Part shown: piece by piece, positions 21,739-32,372 of the stretch
Numbering within the stretch: the stretch's first letter is position 1
Layout: each line of letters starts with the position of its first letter
Origin: Dipteris shenzhenensis
Lineage: Eukaryota > Polypodiophyta > Polypodiopsida > Gleicheniales
Strand: one strand, 5' to 3'
Length of the DNA: 64,000 nt
Assembly: GCA_047967505.1 (NCBI GenBank)
Contig: CM106541.1
Position numbers and translations under genes: made by a program
Notes under the pieces: model-generated
Told to the model about the DNA's origin: nothing
What the model saw: the letters and a program-made list of their open reading frames with translations, nothing else
Database searches by the model: none

Positions 21739-22790
21739 TTAGGGCTTCGGTGAAGATATCTGCCACATTGTCCTAAGATGGACAATAGATGAGATCAATG
21801 AAGCCATCAGAAATACAATCCCATACATAATGATAATGATTTTCAATGTGTTTCATGCGAGCATGAAAGAGAGGATTGTTGGCTATGGCAATGCAACTCT
21901 GGCTGTCATGGAAGATAGAGTTTGCTTCGCCATCTTGTGCATGATGCAAGTCATGCAAAAGCTTCCTTAACCACACTAACTCTGTAGTGGCTGAATTTGC
22001 AGTTTCGTACTCTGCTTCACTAGAGGAAAGAGAGACCTGCTCTTGCTTCTTACTGAGCCATGAGATACAAGCTGAACCTAATGAGAAGCAATAGCCAGTA
22101 GTGGACCGTTTGTCATCAATGTCCCCTGAGTCGGTGAAACCACTCAGCGCTAGATCACAATCTGAAGCATAATGCAAGCCAAGAGAGAGAGTGCCATGGA
22201 CATATGTGAGAACCCTCTTTGCTGCATTCCAATGTGTGATCATGGGACAATGCATGAACTGGCTCAAAAGTCCTGTGGCATAGACTATATCAGACCGTGT
22301 GGAACATAGATATATCAAACTGCCAACCAACTCCTTGTACAAAGTGCCATCAAACTTTTCAGCAGTATCATGCTTACTCAGTTTCAGTCTCTTTTCCAAT
22401 GAAGTAGCCACAGGCTTACAGTTCTCCATCTTAAATTTCTGCAACAACCCCTTCGAATACTTTGCTTGTGACATAGAAATCCCATCATGGGTCTGCCAAA
22501 ACTCAATGCCAAGACAATAGTGCAATAGGCCCAAATCTGTCATGCCAAAAGTTGTGACATAAAGCGGACTGCACTGCTGTAATTTGCTCCAAATAACTGC
22601 CAGTGAGTATGATGTCATCCACGTATAGTTACCAACATGACCAATTCTGATTTTCGCTGCATAACATATAGATTTGGCTCTATACGAGTGTTTACGAAGC
22701 CCTGGGACAGCAAAAACTGATGTATCTTCTAATACCATGCACGAGGTGCTTGCTTCAGCGCATATAGAGCCTTCTTGAGCTAGCATACCT
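21739..22790 (-). pseudogene. Copia RT C-terminal half and RNase H
   Basis: Frame includes FGMTDLGLLHYCLGIEFWQT, YSKGLLQKFKMENCKPVATS, YKELVGSLIYLCSTRSDIVYA and the RNase H signature ending SLSSSEAEYETA, then MKHIENHYHYVW. The RT catalytic box is present in DNA around 22600 but in a shifted frame: the long frame shows NYTWMTSYSLAV, while the neighbouring frame reads YVDDIILTGS. A frameshift therefore lies just before the box. The first metal-binding Asp of RNase H is replaced (SGFTDSGDIDDKRS still keeps Asp residues). After a stop the frame continues to the family end motif at 21739. Confidence 0.85.
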
Positions 22791-22805
22791 TGTGCTCTTG
22801 TCCCT

Positions 22806-23904
22806 TCACCTCAAAACCTTGGGGCTGATGTACATAGACTTCCTCTTTAAGATCTCCATTGAGGAAAGCGGTCTTGATATCCATCTAGTACACTGACCAA
22901 CCATAAATGCTGCAAGAGAGATGACAGAACAAAGGGTGGTCATCTTGGCAACTAGAGCAAATGTCTCCTCATAATCTATCCCCTCCTCTTGTGCATACCC
23001 CTTGGCAACCAAATGGGCTTTGTATTTCTCAAATGTGCCATCTGAATGGTATTTCACCTTATAAATCCATTTCGTGCCAACCACATTTTTCCCAATGTGT
23101 GCATCAACCAAGTCCCATATGGCATTCTTCTCAATGGATTTAATCTCAGATTCCATAGCTTTTTGCCATGCCAGATTGTGCTGAGCATCTTTTAAGCTTT
23201 GAGGCTCATTTTCAGCATCCATCTTCTCACTAAATGTAGCAAACACAAAATCTCTATCACCTTGGACAAGGTGAGCTTCACCATGTGCATCTGAAGCACG
23301 AGTTTCAGTGGGGGCAACAAAATTACTGCTAGAGCTGTCCCTTTGCCTCTTCTTTTCATTGGCAATCCTTTTCTGACACTCTGCGATGTAATGCCCTGGC
23401 TTTTGCAATAATTGCATTTGCCCTTTTTTTAAATTTTTGCTTAAACTGCTTGCATTCCCCTCCTTGGGCTGAGTTGTATGGTTGTGTTTTGGCTGAAACT
23501 TTTTTTGAAATTTGCCCTTTCCACCCATGGCAAGCACTTCCTCACCTTGACGAGAGGCTTTGGCAAAATTTGAGCATCTCTCCTCTTCCTGCAACAAAAG
23601 CCCAACTAACTCATCGAACGAGAGTGCGGCTGCCCTGAGAACAATGGTCAATGAAGTGACGAATGTGCCATATGAGGGCGCTAAGCTATTGAGAGTAATA
23701 GAGACGAGCTTCTTGTCTTCTATTTCCTCATCAATACTTGCGAGCTGATCACGTAGATTGATCCTGGCAATATGATCAGTGATGGCCTAGCCTTCCTGCA
23801 TCTCAAGATCCTTGAGCTGATTTTGTCAAGGCAATGGCCCTTGCCCCAATCTTTCCCATGTTGCCTTTGCATCCTTGCATGACTTGATAGGCGTCATAAT
23901 GTGC
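22806..23904 (-). pseudogene. Copia gag (UBN2-type) fused to RT N-terminal half
   Basis: From about 23904 the sequence reads HIMTPIKSCKDAKATWERL, two stops, INLRDQLASIDEEIEDKKLV, then gag continues through SFDELVGLLLQEEERC to a broken zinc knuckle (KPGHYIAECQKR with the first Cys pair shifted out of frame). About 60 residues later the frame is already in RT: SLKDAQHNLAWQKAMESEIK, TKWIYKVKYHSDG, KAHLVAKGYAQEEGIDYEET. No protease (D-S/T-G) or integrase (HHCC, DDE) intervenes. The single open frame of 281 residues across this junction shows that the deletion kept the frame or was later smoothed. Confidence 0.82.
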
Positions 23905-23909
23905 CTCTT

Positions 23910-24192
23910 TGTTGGAATATGGAAGCAAGAACTAGAAACTAGAAATGAAATAACAAGATTGAAAGACAAGAAATACCTTGAGAAGAGTGTAGACAAGACA
24001 CAAGCTAGACAGATAGATTGCAATGATGTGACCCATGAATATATGGGCCAAAGTACAAGACATAAAGCAAGAGTGCTTATGGGATAATTGTAGAAGTGCC
24101 ACATGGCACACACACAAGACATAAAGACTAGACTAGACTTAGACAAATGTAAACTAGGAAATAGTACACTTAGTGTGCACTTATCTCCAACA
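23910..24192 (-). repeat. 3' LTR of the gag-only element
   Basis: 283 bp, TGTTGG at one edge and CCAACA at the other. It differs from the 5' LTR at about 24113 (CACACACACAAG versus CACACACTCAAG) and about 24150 (TGTAAACT versus TGTAGACT). The high identity implies recent insertion. Confidence 0.93.
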
Positions 24193-24203
24193 CCCTCCTT
24201 AAG
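24193..24203 (-). promoter_or_regulatory. Polypurine tract of the gag-only element
   Basis: Minus strand CTTAAGGAGGG ends exactly at the 3' LTR (TGTTGGAG...). A purine run at this place primes plus-strand DNA synthesis in LTR retrotransposons. Confidence 0.8.
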
Positions 24204-24518
24204 TGGACACTAGGAGTAAGACAGAAAGACAAGACTAGAAGACAGACATAAAGACTGATAGACTGAGAGACAAGATAGAAGTCATGACAGACAAAGATCC
24301 TGAGACACCCCTCCTCAAGTGATATCCTCATATGGGTCCACAAGGGTAGGGACAAGATGGATCTAAAACAAAACACAGTCAGATTGATAGACAAATAGAC
24401 AGACAGACAAGACTAGATAGACAGAAGACTGACTGTAGACTAACAGAAAGACCAAGACACTAGAACCCCTTGACCTACATCATCGGTGGTCAAGGTGGTA
24501 GACAAGAAATAGAAGTAA

Positions 24519-25349
24519 TCAAAAAGCCCACTTTTCATCATGTGAGGAAGGAATAGCAGGATCAGCTGATGGAGATGTTGCAGCAACCTGGGCTGAGGTA
24601 GATGCAGGGGCTGATGTAGAGGTTTTGGAGTAGCAGTCCCTCTCCCGGTGATTATCACGGCCACAAATAGTGCATGGATGAGCCTTGAAACAGTCCTTCT
24701 CCATATGATTAGTTTTGCCACAATGGGTGCAAAGCTTTCTTACCTTAGAACTTCCTTTCTTTGCTAAAAATGCAGTGTCAGTTACCTTTCGTTGTTGAGT
24801 TCTTTCTTCCTCTTGGAGAGCATTGATGATACTCTTAAGAGAAGGATTATTATGATACTTGAAGGTAGCGACAAGAGTAGCATAGGTGTCAGGTAAGCTT
24901 TTGAGAAGCACAGCAATAGCAATATCTTCTGAGATGGGAGACTTGACTGACGCAAGCTGAACCATAAGACTGCGAAGATAATTGACATGAGAGGCTATAG
25001 TAGCTCCTTCCTGCATATGTAGATCAAAGAATGAGATCATAAGTGCAATCTTAGAGTTTTTAGATCGGGCTCCAAAAAGGGTATCCAAAGTGATCCATGC
25101 TTGAGGAGCAGTCTGTATGTCGGAGATGTGATGAATGTAATCACCTCCAAGGCCAAGTAATATGATAGCATAGGCTTTGTCGTTCTTGGCAGTGACAACT
25201 TGCTCAGAGGGACCTTCGGGAGCAGCACGGTGAACAATGTCCCAAAGAACTTCTTTCATAAGATGGCACTTGATTTTGATTTGCCAAGTATGAAAGTTGG
25301 ACCCATTGAATTTGTCGATAGATATGAGAGAATGAGAGGAAGATGCCAT
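24519..25349 (-). CDS. gag: Intact Gag with two CCHC zinc knuckles
   Basis: 276 codons from a true ATG (25349-25347) to a stop, without interruption. The N-terminal 30 residues (LISIDKFNGSNFHTWQIKIK) match the start of Copia UBN2/DUF4219-type Gag. AWITLDTLFGARSKNSKIAL, LLKSLPDTYATLV and LKSIINALQEEERTQQ are the usual capsid-region motifs. Two zinc knuckles follow: CTHCGKTNHMEKDC and CTICGRDNHRERDC, both C-x2-C-x4-H-x4-C. A Ser/Ala/Thr-rich tail ends in HDEKWAF. Gag forms the particle that packages element RNA. It is a true Gag rather than a fragment: it has start, stop, leader and both LTRs around it. The last residues resemble the start of a Copia protease region, as if truncated there. Confidence 0.92.
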   Translation of the reverse strand: MASSSHSLISIDKFNGSNFHTWQIKIKCHLMKEVLWDIVHRAAPEGPSEQVVTAKNDKAYAIILLGLGGDYIHHISDIQTAPQAWITLDTLFGARSKNSKIALMISFFDLHMQEGATIASHVNYLRSLMVQLASVKSPISEDIAIAVLLKSLPDTYATLVATFKYHNNPSLKSIINALQEEERTQQRKVTDTAFLAKKGSSKVRKLCTHCGKTNHMEKDCFKAHPCTICGRDNHRERDCYSKTSTSAPASTSAQVAATSPSADPAIPSSHDEKWAF

Positions 25350-25673
25350 GTGGGAAGGTCTTACCTCTTGCTAGGATGCAAGGGCAGTGTCTATTCCCTT
25401 CCAATATTGCAGAAATAAATGAGAGGAGAGATCCAAGAAGCCGGTTCTCTCACCACTTTGTCAAGGCCATAGCATATGACAGCCCATCGAAGCAGGAGGA
25501 ACCAGCAAAAAAGAGAGACTGCTCAGCAAACTGAAAGAGGCAAAGCACAGTACCTTAATCCCAGGAAGAGGTAGAGGTGCAAGAAAGGGTGCAGTCCAGG
25601 AGGTCGAATAGATGGCGCAGATCTCCGTGAAGATGGAGCAGATTTCGAACAGCAGCTGGAGAAGTCGGCCTGT

Positions 25674-25805
25674 GCAGGTACGGATTCCGTACAGTCGTAC
25701 AGACTGTACGGGCAGCAGAGTACGGCATGCGGACGACAATGTATGGAGTACGGAGTACGGACGGCGTACGGACGATGCTGATCTGTACGGATAGCAGGTA
25801 CGTTG
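25674..25805 (-). repeat. Cluster of GTACGG/CCGTAC motifs in the element leader
   Basis: About ten GTACG or CGTAC hexamer-type motifs occur in 130 bp, in both orientations, between the primer site and the gag start. Spacing is irregular. The long shadow frames over this leader have no features of protein. Confidence 0.75.
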
Positions 25806-25852
25806 ATGCAGGAGCGACAGCAGGAGCGGGTGCAGGAGTGACAGCAGGACTG

Positions 25853-25993
25853 CGTAGATCTGGCGCTCAGATCTGGCAGAAATGGCACTCAGATCTAGAG
25901 CGGAAATACACAGATCTAGCGCGCAGATCTGGCGGGGCAGAAAGAGGGAGAAATGAGAAGAGGGGCAGATCTGCAGCGGGGGAGAGATCTGAG
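25853..25993 (-). repeat. Cluster of CAGATCT motifs in the element leader
   Basis: CAGATCT or AGATCT recurs at least seven times (for example around 25857, 25868, 25892, 25911, 25925, 25969, 25986), several followed by GGCGC or AGCGC. It lies between the primer site and the GTACGG cluster, so the leader transcript would meet this cluster first. Confidence 0.7.
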
Positions 25994-26031
25994 AAGAGGC
26001 AAACTGAGGGGAGAGAAGAGGGATCAACCTA

Positions 26032-26043
26032 GCTCTGATACCA
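26032..26043 (-). promoter_or_regulatory. Primer binding site, initiator tRNA-Met type
   Basis: Minus strand TGGTATCAGAGC directly adjoins the inner edge of the 5' LTR with no spacer. This is the standard plant Copia primer site complementary to the 3' end of initiator tRNA-Met, and it sets the strand and superfamily of the element. Confidence 0.93.
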
Positions 26044-26326
26044 TGTTGGAATATGGAAGCAAGAACTAGAAACTAGAAATGAAATAACAAGATTGAAAGA
26101 CAAGAAATACCTTGAGAAGAGTGTAGACAAGACACAAGCTAGACAGATAGATTGCAATGATGTGACCCATGAATATATGGGCCAAAGTACAAGACATAAA
26201 GCAAGAGTGCTTATGGGATAATTGTAGAAGTGCCACATGGCACACACTCAAGACATAAAGACTAGACTAGACTTAGACAAATGTAGACTAGGAAATAGTA
26301 CACTTAGTGTGCACTTATCTCCAACA
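26044..26326 (-). repeat. 5' LTR of the gag-only element
   Basis: 283 bp with the same ends as the other LTR; carries the promoter for the minus-strand transcript. Followed on the outer side by the CTCTT target duplication at 26327-26331. Confidence 0.93.
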
Positions 26327-26331
26327 CTCTT

Positions 26332-26440
26332 CACATTTGTGGCAATCAAAAACATTGCTGGGGCACTGCAGCGGTCAAACTTCTTCTGCTTCTCCATCGA
26401 TGCTATTGGACTAGCAGGAGGGGCTGTAGCAGTCTGTTGT
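26332..26440 (-). pseudogene. N-terminal gag piece of the interrupted Copia element
   Basis: Minus strand reads KKFDRCSAPAMFLIATNVK up to the CTCTT site. Its natural continuation, HIMTPIKSCKDAKATWERL, lies on the far side of the inserted element at 23904. Joined, they give the usual gag pattern (A-x-x-L-I-x-x-S-V then I-x-x-C-x-x-A-x-x-x-W-x-x-L). Upstream of about 26440 the match fades, so the 5' end of this Copia is lost or unrecognisable. Confidence 0.7.
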
Positions 26441-26459
26441 CTGCTTTTTAATTTGTAAA

Positions 26460-27775
26460 TGTAAGAAACATGATACAACATAACAAATTCATTACAAAAA
26501 TGGAGACAATTGATTCAAGTATCCATGGAAGGCTCATTTGAGTTTAAGAATCCATGGAAGAACTTTGACATTGTCAAGGGAAAGACAAGGCTTGCTTGCA
26601 CACTCCAAAGTTCCACTATCCACAAGATGCACTTTTATTTCCTTATAGTGATACAAGATGTAGATATTGTGAATGGAGAGAGACATGTGCAGAGAATGAG
26701 AGAATAAAAATTGTATACATTATGCAGGGATCACGATGTGGAACCAAAAATAAAGCAGAGGATGACTGTAGGTGACGTGGAAACTGGTACTGTGGCAGTA
26801 CACTATATAAAGAGATCAAAATCTTGCAAAGAAAAAATGAACACATGTTGGTAATATGTTCTTAAGTTACTCCCAAAGGGTGGCAGATGATCACAATATA
26901 ACCATAGGTAACTATGGATTATTGTAACAATAAGTGTTGATTTGGTTTGTGCTGGGTTTGGAGAGGATGCGATTTGTTCAAGAGCGGTTCCAACGAAGAG
27001 GTTTCTAAAAATAATGCAAAGTAGAAATCCCAAATGTGAAATATGATGTCATAGGTGTGTAGAGCATTGACAAGAAATTCTTCTTTTTGGAGTGCCTCTA
27101 AATTCCACCTAGACAAAAAGATACGGCCCTCGAAAGAATAGCAAAATTTTGAGCACAAGAGGGCCCAAAAATATGATGTGGATGCACCGATGATGTGGAC
27201 AATGTGTACATATGCTAAAGCACAGTGTGCTTGTGAACCATTGATGATGAAGTGGCACTATGAGTTGGCATTACCATGTGTCAAGTGAGGTGGTAGGTAG
27301 TGAGGTGGCACTAGTTAGAGATAATGCCCTCTACTCTCCTATTTGATGCAAGGTAGCATCGTCCACATTTATTAAGAATTTTATTGCTCCTTTAGCACAA
27401 GATTCTTGGTCTTGTGCCTCACATAAAGCTTGCACAGATGGTAGTGCGGTTGATATCATTGCTTAGAATTGAAAGAAACCTAAGAAACAATTCAAAAATA
27501 AATGAGCCACATGAGCATTGTATAATTGATAGAAAAACAAATCACTCTCATGAATACAAGTTAGAACAAGGCATGGACTACTATTGTGTAAAAAATAGGA
27601 AAATTTTAGTCCAACATATAGTAGAATAATTGAGCACACAAGCATGAAGTGTTATTGTAAAATTCTTTAAAATAAATGAGCCACATGGATATTGTATAAT
27701 TGTTTGCATGAGTATAAATTGATACAAGGCATGTAAAAAAAAAATTCCAAGAAAATTACTTCATTAAGTATGAAT
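26460..27775. other. Intergenic sequence with a local duplication
   Basis: No gene is supported. A segment with AAATAAATGAGCCACATG and ATTGTATAATTG occurs twice (about 27495-27575 and 27670-27735). An LTR for the Copia remnant was looked for here and not found. Confidence 0.4.
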
Positions 27776-27779
27776 GAAA

Positions 27780-28715
27780 ACCTCGAGAGCAAGCTCAAAT
27801 ATGGGACTACATCATGCAATGCATGAGGAAAAAAACAGCTCAAAGTGAGCTAATAAAGAACCAAGGTGGAGGCTGAAAATGCCATCTCAACCCTGAAGGA
27901 AACTCAGAGAAGAAAGGAGATCCCCTCCAAACTCTGAAAAAAGTAACTCTCCTGGTAGTGGCTAGTCTGGAAGATCCCTGCATGCTCGCCCAAATGGCCA
28001 TCAGAGTGTGTACTGTGTTAGTTCAAATTCTAGCCATAGTCTAGGAAAGGTGAACCTAGATACCCTCATCGCCTCTGTATACCTAGCTCTCCAAATATGC
28101 CAAGCTGCAATGCTAGCCAAGATCTCCCAAGACGCGTCTACTGAGGCATGAGTAGCTCTGAAAGGAGTAAGGGGAACATCCTGGAGGGAACAAAACTCCA
28201 CTGAGTGTCACCATACAATGAAAGCTAGATCTGGATCATGTCTCTTGAAAAACACCTGTGGGCCACTAAGAGATTACCAAGCCACTGAACCCCATGTCAT
28301 ATAGAAAGGTGTTGTATGAAAAAATCTGAAAATCCTAGCAACACCTTTCCAGATTCCATCCTCGCCTGTCTGCACTCCCAAAGGCAATGTTGTACTGACT
28401 CAAGTGCCATGTGACAACGATGACAAGTAGGGTCAGCCCCGAATCTAGATCTCCATAGGTTCACTGCAATCCCTCCATGAATAGAAAGCCAAAAGAAAAG
28501 AGTGATCTTTCTATTCCTGAGGGATTTCCAAAGCCTACGCCAAAAGTTCGTCCGCAAAGCTATGGGAATCTGAAAACTATCCCAATGTGGCACTCCGAAG
28601 GGCCTCCAACCTCTACTATTGAGCTAAAACCTCTGAGCATTTCTAACTGTGTATCAAAAGGAAAAGATCTTCTCTCGGTGCCCCTCATCAATCCAAGGGC
28701 ATGTAATTTTCAGTA
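27780..28715 (-). mobile_element. LINE 3' fragment, same family as 16290-20420
   Basis: The minus strand gives SLRNRKITLFFWLSIHGGIA, VNLWRSR, the finger CHRCHMALESVQHCLWEC, then ASWEILASIAAWHIWRARYT. The + strand LINE at 19570-20100 gives the same peptides with few changes, interrupted by frameshifts. The fragment starts within ORF2 (5' truncated) and runs to about 27780, opposite the 3' end of the other copy. Confidence 0.88.
28297..28593 (-). pseudogene. LINE ORF2 zf-RVT region
   Basis: An open frame of 98 codons covering the segment before and through the terminal zinc finger (FWRRLWKSLRNRKITLFFWL then Cys and His ligands). It is better preserved here than in the + strand copy, where the finger is split over frames. 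It binds nucleic acid in the intact protein. No catalytic part is included. Confidence 0.82.
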
Positions 28716-30999
28716 AAGAGTAGATAAAACTTGAATACAAGTTCATGTAAGGCATGACATTTGATGCAAATAGTATACAAAATTTGAATTCAAGTTGGTA
28801 AAAATCATGCAATTTTGTCTAAAGAGTACATAAAATTTGATAACTTACAACTACAAAGTTCTCAAGAAAGAGCAAATTCTCAAGACATTGAAATGTATAG
28901 CTATGAAATTCTCAAGAAAGAGCTAATTCTTGAGATTTATATTACAAAAACAACATTTAAAACTCAATCACTATCATACCACTTTAATTATGTTAAGACG
29001 CATGATATGGAAATAGTTTTGACTATTTACAAAATGAAAGTTGCATCTATACCATACAATCATAAGAAAATTCAAATGCTTATTTTGCAACAAAAGAAAG
29101 AATTGTATACTACCAAAGTCATACTCAAAATTTACACACACTTCTATATTCCACTGTTACCTAAACTTCATAATACATTGGAGAAAGGTTAATGGGTGTA
29201 TTCAAGATAAGGTGGACTTCAAGAAATGCTTTTTATTCTAAGGGATTTTAGTATCAAAAAGGAATATGCTTTTACACCATTTCATAACTTGGAATATTTT
29301 GAAACCATTTACTGTTTCTATTCTAAAGAATCCATCATGCTATACAGTGATGTTTTATGATAGTTGTTTTTAATTGAGTATTCACTTAAATTGTACTATC
29401 TTATCTTGCATTTTTCCTAATGTAGCCATGTAACTATGACTATCAAACCACATCATGTCCTCTTTGCCATTCACCTTTCCATCAGGTATTATTATATACA
29501 TGGTAGATAATTTAGCACATATGCATGTGCAATTAATGCACAAGCCCCATTGTACACCTGGTAGCTCTATGAGTGAGCAAGGGCCATTGACCCTCCACTT
29601 GTGCATTTACCAAGGGCCATATCTTCTTTATTGGGCATCCGAATTGAACCTAATATGAATGCATAGGTCGTCCCAATGAGTTTACAAAATTTGACCATCA
29701 TTATCTAGCTTACTCATTGTGATAGCTCTCCAACACATATTTCAAACATGTCTATTCATGTATTAATCATATTTGACTTGATTTTAGTTCTGTCTTCAAC
29801 ATCAAAGTTCATACATGAAAGAAAAATTCCCAAAGGTTAATAGATTCAAGTACTTTGTTCAACATCACTTCATTAAGTTTTCTGAATAGAATAATACTGA
29901 GATAATACTCTAGATATCAACATTTATAGAAATAAAAATTTTAATATTTTGAACATCTTTGAGTTGAAGAAATTATGGGATGTTAGTATCATGTGCATTG
30001 GTTAAGGTGCGTATGAAATCAAGGAACCAAAGTTCGAATGGGATGAAAAATAGGTCTAGCCTCTTAATCAATTTCAATGTAAAAGATGTCATGATTCCAA
30101 TTATCAAATACAAAACATATGTAAGTGATGCTTGGTAAACATTGAAGAACAAGCTGAATGCGATGAACATGTAGTATATTCCTATCCCCACTTGAAGAAT
30201 GTGATTTTTCTTGTTAGAGTAATTCAATTTTGGGCCTTACATTGTGCTCTCTTGCACATGGCTATAGTTGCACATTAAATCATGTATACACAGTTTCTTA
30301 GAATTCAATGCATCTTTTTATTTGAAAATTTTGTTTCTTTCCCAATATGATATCTCCTTAAATTTAAAGATTGCTTTTTTTATGGTGACATTCATAAGGA
30401 AACTCATTCACATCTAGAATCATTATTTTTCCATGAAGGTTTGGTGTACCAAATTTTTGGGGGCCAATTGCTCCTATAGACTCTTGTAATTCCTGCAACA
30501 ACATCCATTCAAAACCTCAAAAAATAAGTGATTGTGAATGGAGAAAAAATTAAGTGATTCCAATGGATAAAAATGACACTTTATATTCACTCAACCAATA
30601 AGAATGGTGCTTAGTATTCTTAGAGTCACGATTAGAAAAATTGATGTACATCTTAACATAAATCACGTGTACTAGATGTTTTATAAATATTGTTCCATAG
30701 TTATTTAACAAGAAGGCACAGTTTGTGTGCCCGACATCACTACCCCCTTTTATATGATCCTCCTTGCCTTGATCCATCCAGTTGCATCACCAAAGGAGCT
30801 TGTTGTGGGTGATAATTCACTGGAGATGCATAAAGAAAGCCAAAAGAAGGTGCGCATGGGTGCCACATAACTCCTAGAAGAGTGAAGAGGACTCACCTTG
30901 GAGCTGAATCAAAACCCATGCCATGGCTACAAGTGTCTCTCAATCTGAATTCAAAGGGCAAAGCAAATCGTTGCTATAGCTTATTCTAAGGTTAGCACC

Positions 31000-31320
31000 T
31001 TATTTTGACCCTTGTGACTTCCAACTAAGGTTGAAATTCAAAACTTGTGTCCACTGGCATCTCGACAGGAAGCACTCCAAAAACCGACTGGGCATCTTTT
31101 TCTTTTCGGGCTTAGGAGACGACAATGTAGAAGCTGGGATATCTGACTTTGCATCTTTGGAAATGGCAATGCTATTCTTTCCCTGACCTTTCCTTAACCA
31201 CGACATCGAAGACGCCATATTGGAACGCTTGGCGATGGGTCGAAGTGCGATCTCCTCTGCTTTGGCATTCTACATAGCCAACTTGCGTCGGACGTAGGCA
31301 TCCGCCAAATCAATAGACAT
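31000..31320 (-). pseudogene. Small basic protein, copy 1 (stop-interrupted)
   Basis: From ATG 31320 the frame reads SIDLADAYVRRKLAM, a stop (TAG), then NAKAEEIALRPIAKRSNMAS and KGQGKNSIAISKDAKSDIPA, ending in a Lys/Pro-rich tail (SSPKPEKKKMPSR). Copy 2 has Gln in place of the stop but lacks eight codons after Met-Ser. The part from ATG 31218 remains open for 72 codons. No family is recognised; the basic, Ser/Lys-rich make-up would suit nucleic-acid binding, but that is inference. Confidence 0.5.
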
Positions 31321-32372
31321 TTTATTGGGCTGCAAAGATGGAAGAAGAGAAAGCGGTGGAGTGAACTGTGCTTGCTACTACCAGCACTCTCATGGGCTCA
31401 AGACGATTAAAGGAAAGCGCGAAGTGACCTACCTTTTCATTACCGAGCATGGAATTGACCGTGCTGGTTTCTTGGTGCACACACCATTGGTAGTCTTACC
31501 CTTGACGCCAGTTAGTATTCACAGCAGGCACGTAAGGGATCAACATGAAACACTAGTCAAAGCGATCGCACCTTTGCCCATCAGCTCGCGCTGGATTTGT
31601 CTTTGCTGTTTCAATCCCATCGGACTCCGTCCATGACAATAGCGAAACGAATTTTGAAATCTATTAAAACAGAAAATTAAAGGGCCTCGAAAAAGACCTC
31701 AATACAAAACTGTGGCTACCGACAATGCACCATGGTAGCACTAGCCCACATTGCAATGCAGTAGGCCTGTTTTCAAGGTAGAGATAGACAGAAATCAGAA
31801 CTTGTCAACAAGTCCTTTGCCCAAATGATAATACTGAAATCCTAGATCAACTCTTTCGTCCAACATCACATATGTATAGAAAAGCCCCCACTAGTAGAAG
31901 CACTAGACCACCCACGAAGTGTTTAGCCAACAAGTGTGGGGGTCAAGGGGGGCCCTTTTGGAGCCTTTGGAATATTGCTAGGGGCATTGCATAGCATAGT
32001 CTTGGTTGAAATGAAGGGTTGCACATGTGATACAACATGGCAATATGCATTGGACGAGGTAGTTTCTACAACATGTTCAACCAATTGGAGAAGAATGACT
32101 TTGATTCATAAGGCAAGTTCTCAACATGTCACTTCATATACAGGTTCTGTGCATTGGGCTATTTCTCTTTGTCTAGCCTCTCTCATGAGAGTCTTTAAGT
32201 TGTAGTAGTTTCTAAGGCCTTCATGGCCAGTTGTTAGTCATAGTCTTGGTCCTCAGCTGCTGCTGCTGCTGTTGATAATCTTGAATTGATAGTTAAAGCA
32301 TACAAACTTAATAGGGGCACAATTATTGATATGGTGTCTTTGGTCTTGGAGACTTTATGATGTCAAATATCT

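Larger units (their letters stand above)
23905..26331 (-). mobile_element. Complete gag-only LTR retrotransposon (TR-GAG type, Copia-like)
   Basis: Element 23910-26326 (2417 bp) lies between identical CTCTT target duplications (23905-23909 and 26327-26331). Both LTRs are 283 bp, start TGTTGGA and end TCCAACA, and differ at only two positions that I can find. On the minus strand the 5' LTR is followed directly by a primer site and the 3' LTR is preceded by a polypurine tract. One intact gag frame is present; there is no protease, integrase, RT or RNase H. This fits TR-GAG elements: non-autonomous, making their own Gag but relying on a partner's enzymes. It sits in the gag of an older Copia copy. 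Confidence 0.93.
21739..26440 (-). mobile_element. Decayed Copia element, gag joined to RT, with a nested insertion
   Basis: Read on the minus strand: gag start region (26440-26332), interruption by the complete gag-only element (23910-26326, target site CTCTT), rest of gag (23904-23400), RT (about 23230-22400), RNase H (22100-21790) and the closing DNVADIFTEALKT motif to a stop at 21739. Protease and integrase, which normally lie between gag and RT, are missing, so this copy suffered an internal deletion of roughly 2-2.5 kb (size inferred from family norms). Confidence 0.82.

Noticed and set aside
25461-26027. 188-codon minus-strand frame in the gag-only element leader
   Set aside because: Leu/Ser/Cys-rich with competing frames; explained by the motif arrays; sits before the gag start in an untranslated leader.
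29985-30050. tRNA-like A and B box sequence (TGGTTAAGGTG ... AGTTCGAAT)
   Set aside because: Present in both CACTA-related copies, but no cloverleaf or acceptor stem can be formed; at most a decayed SINE.
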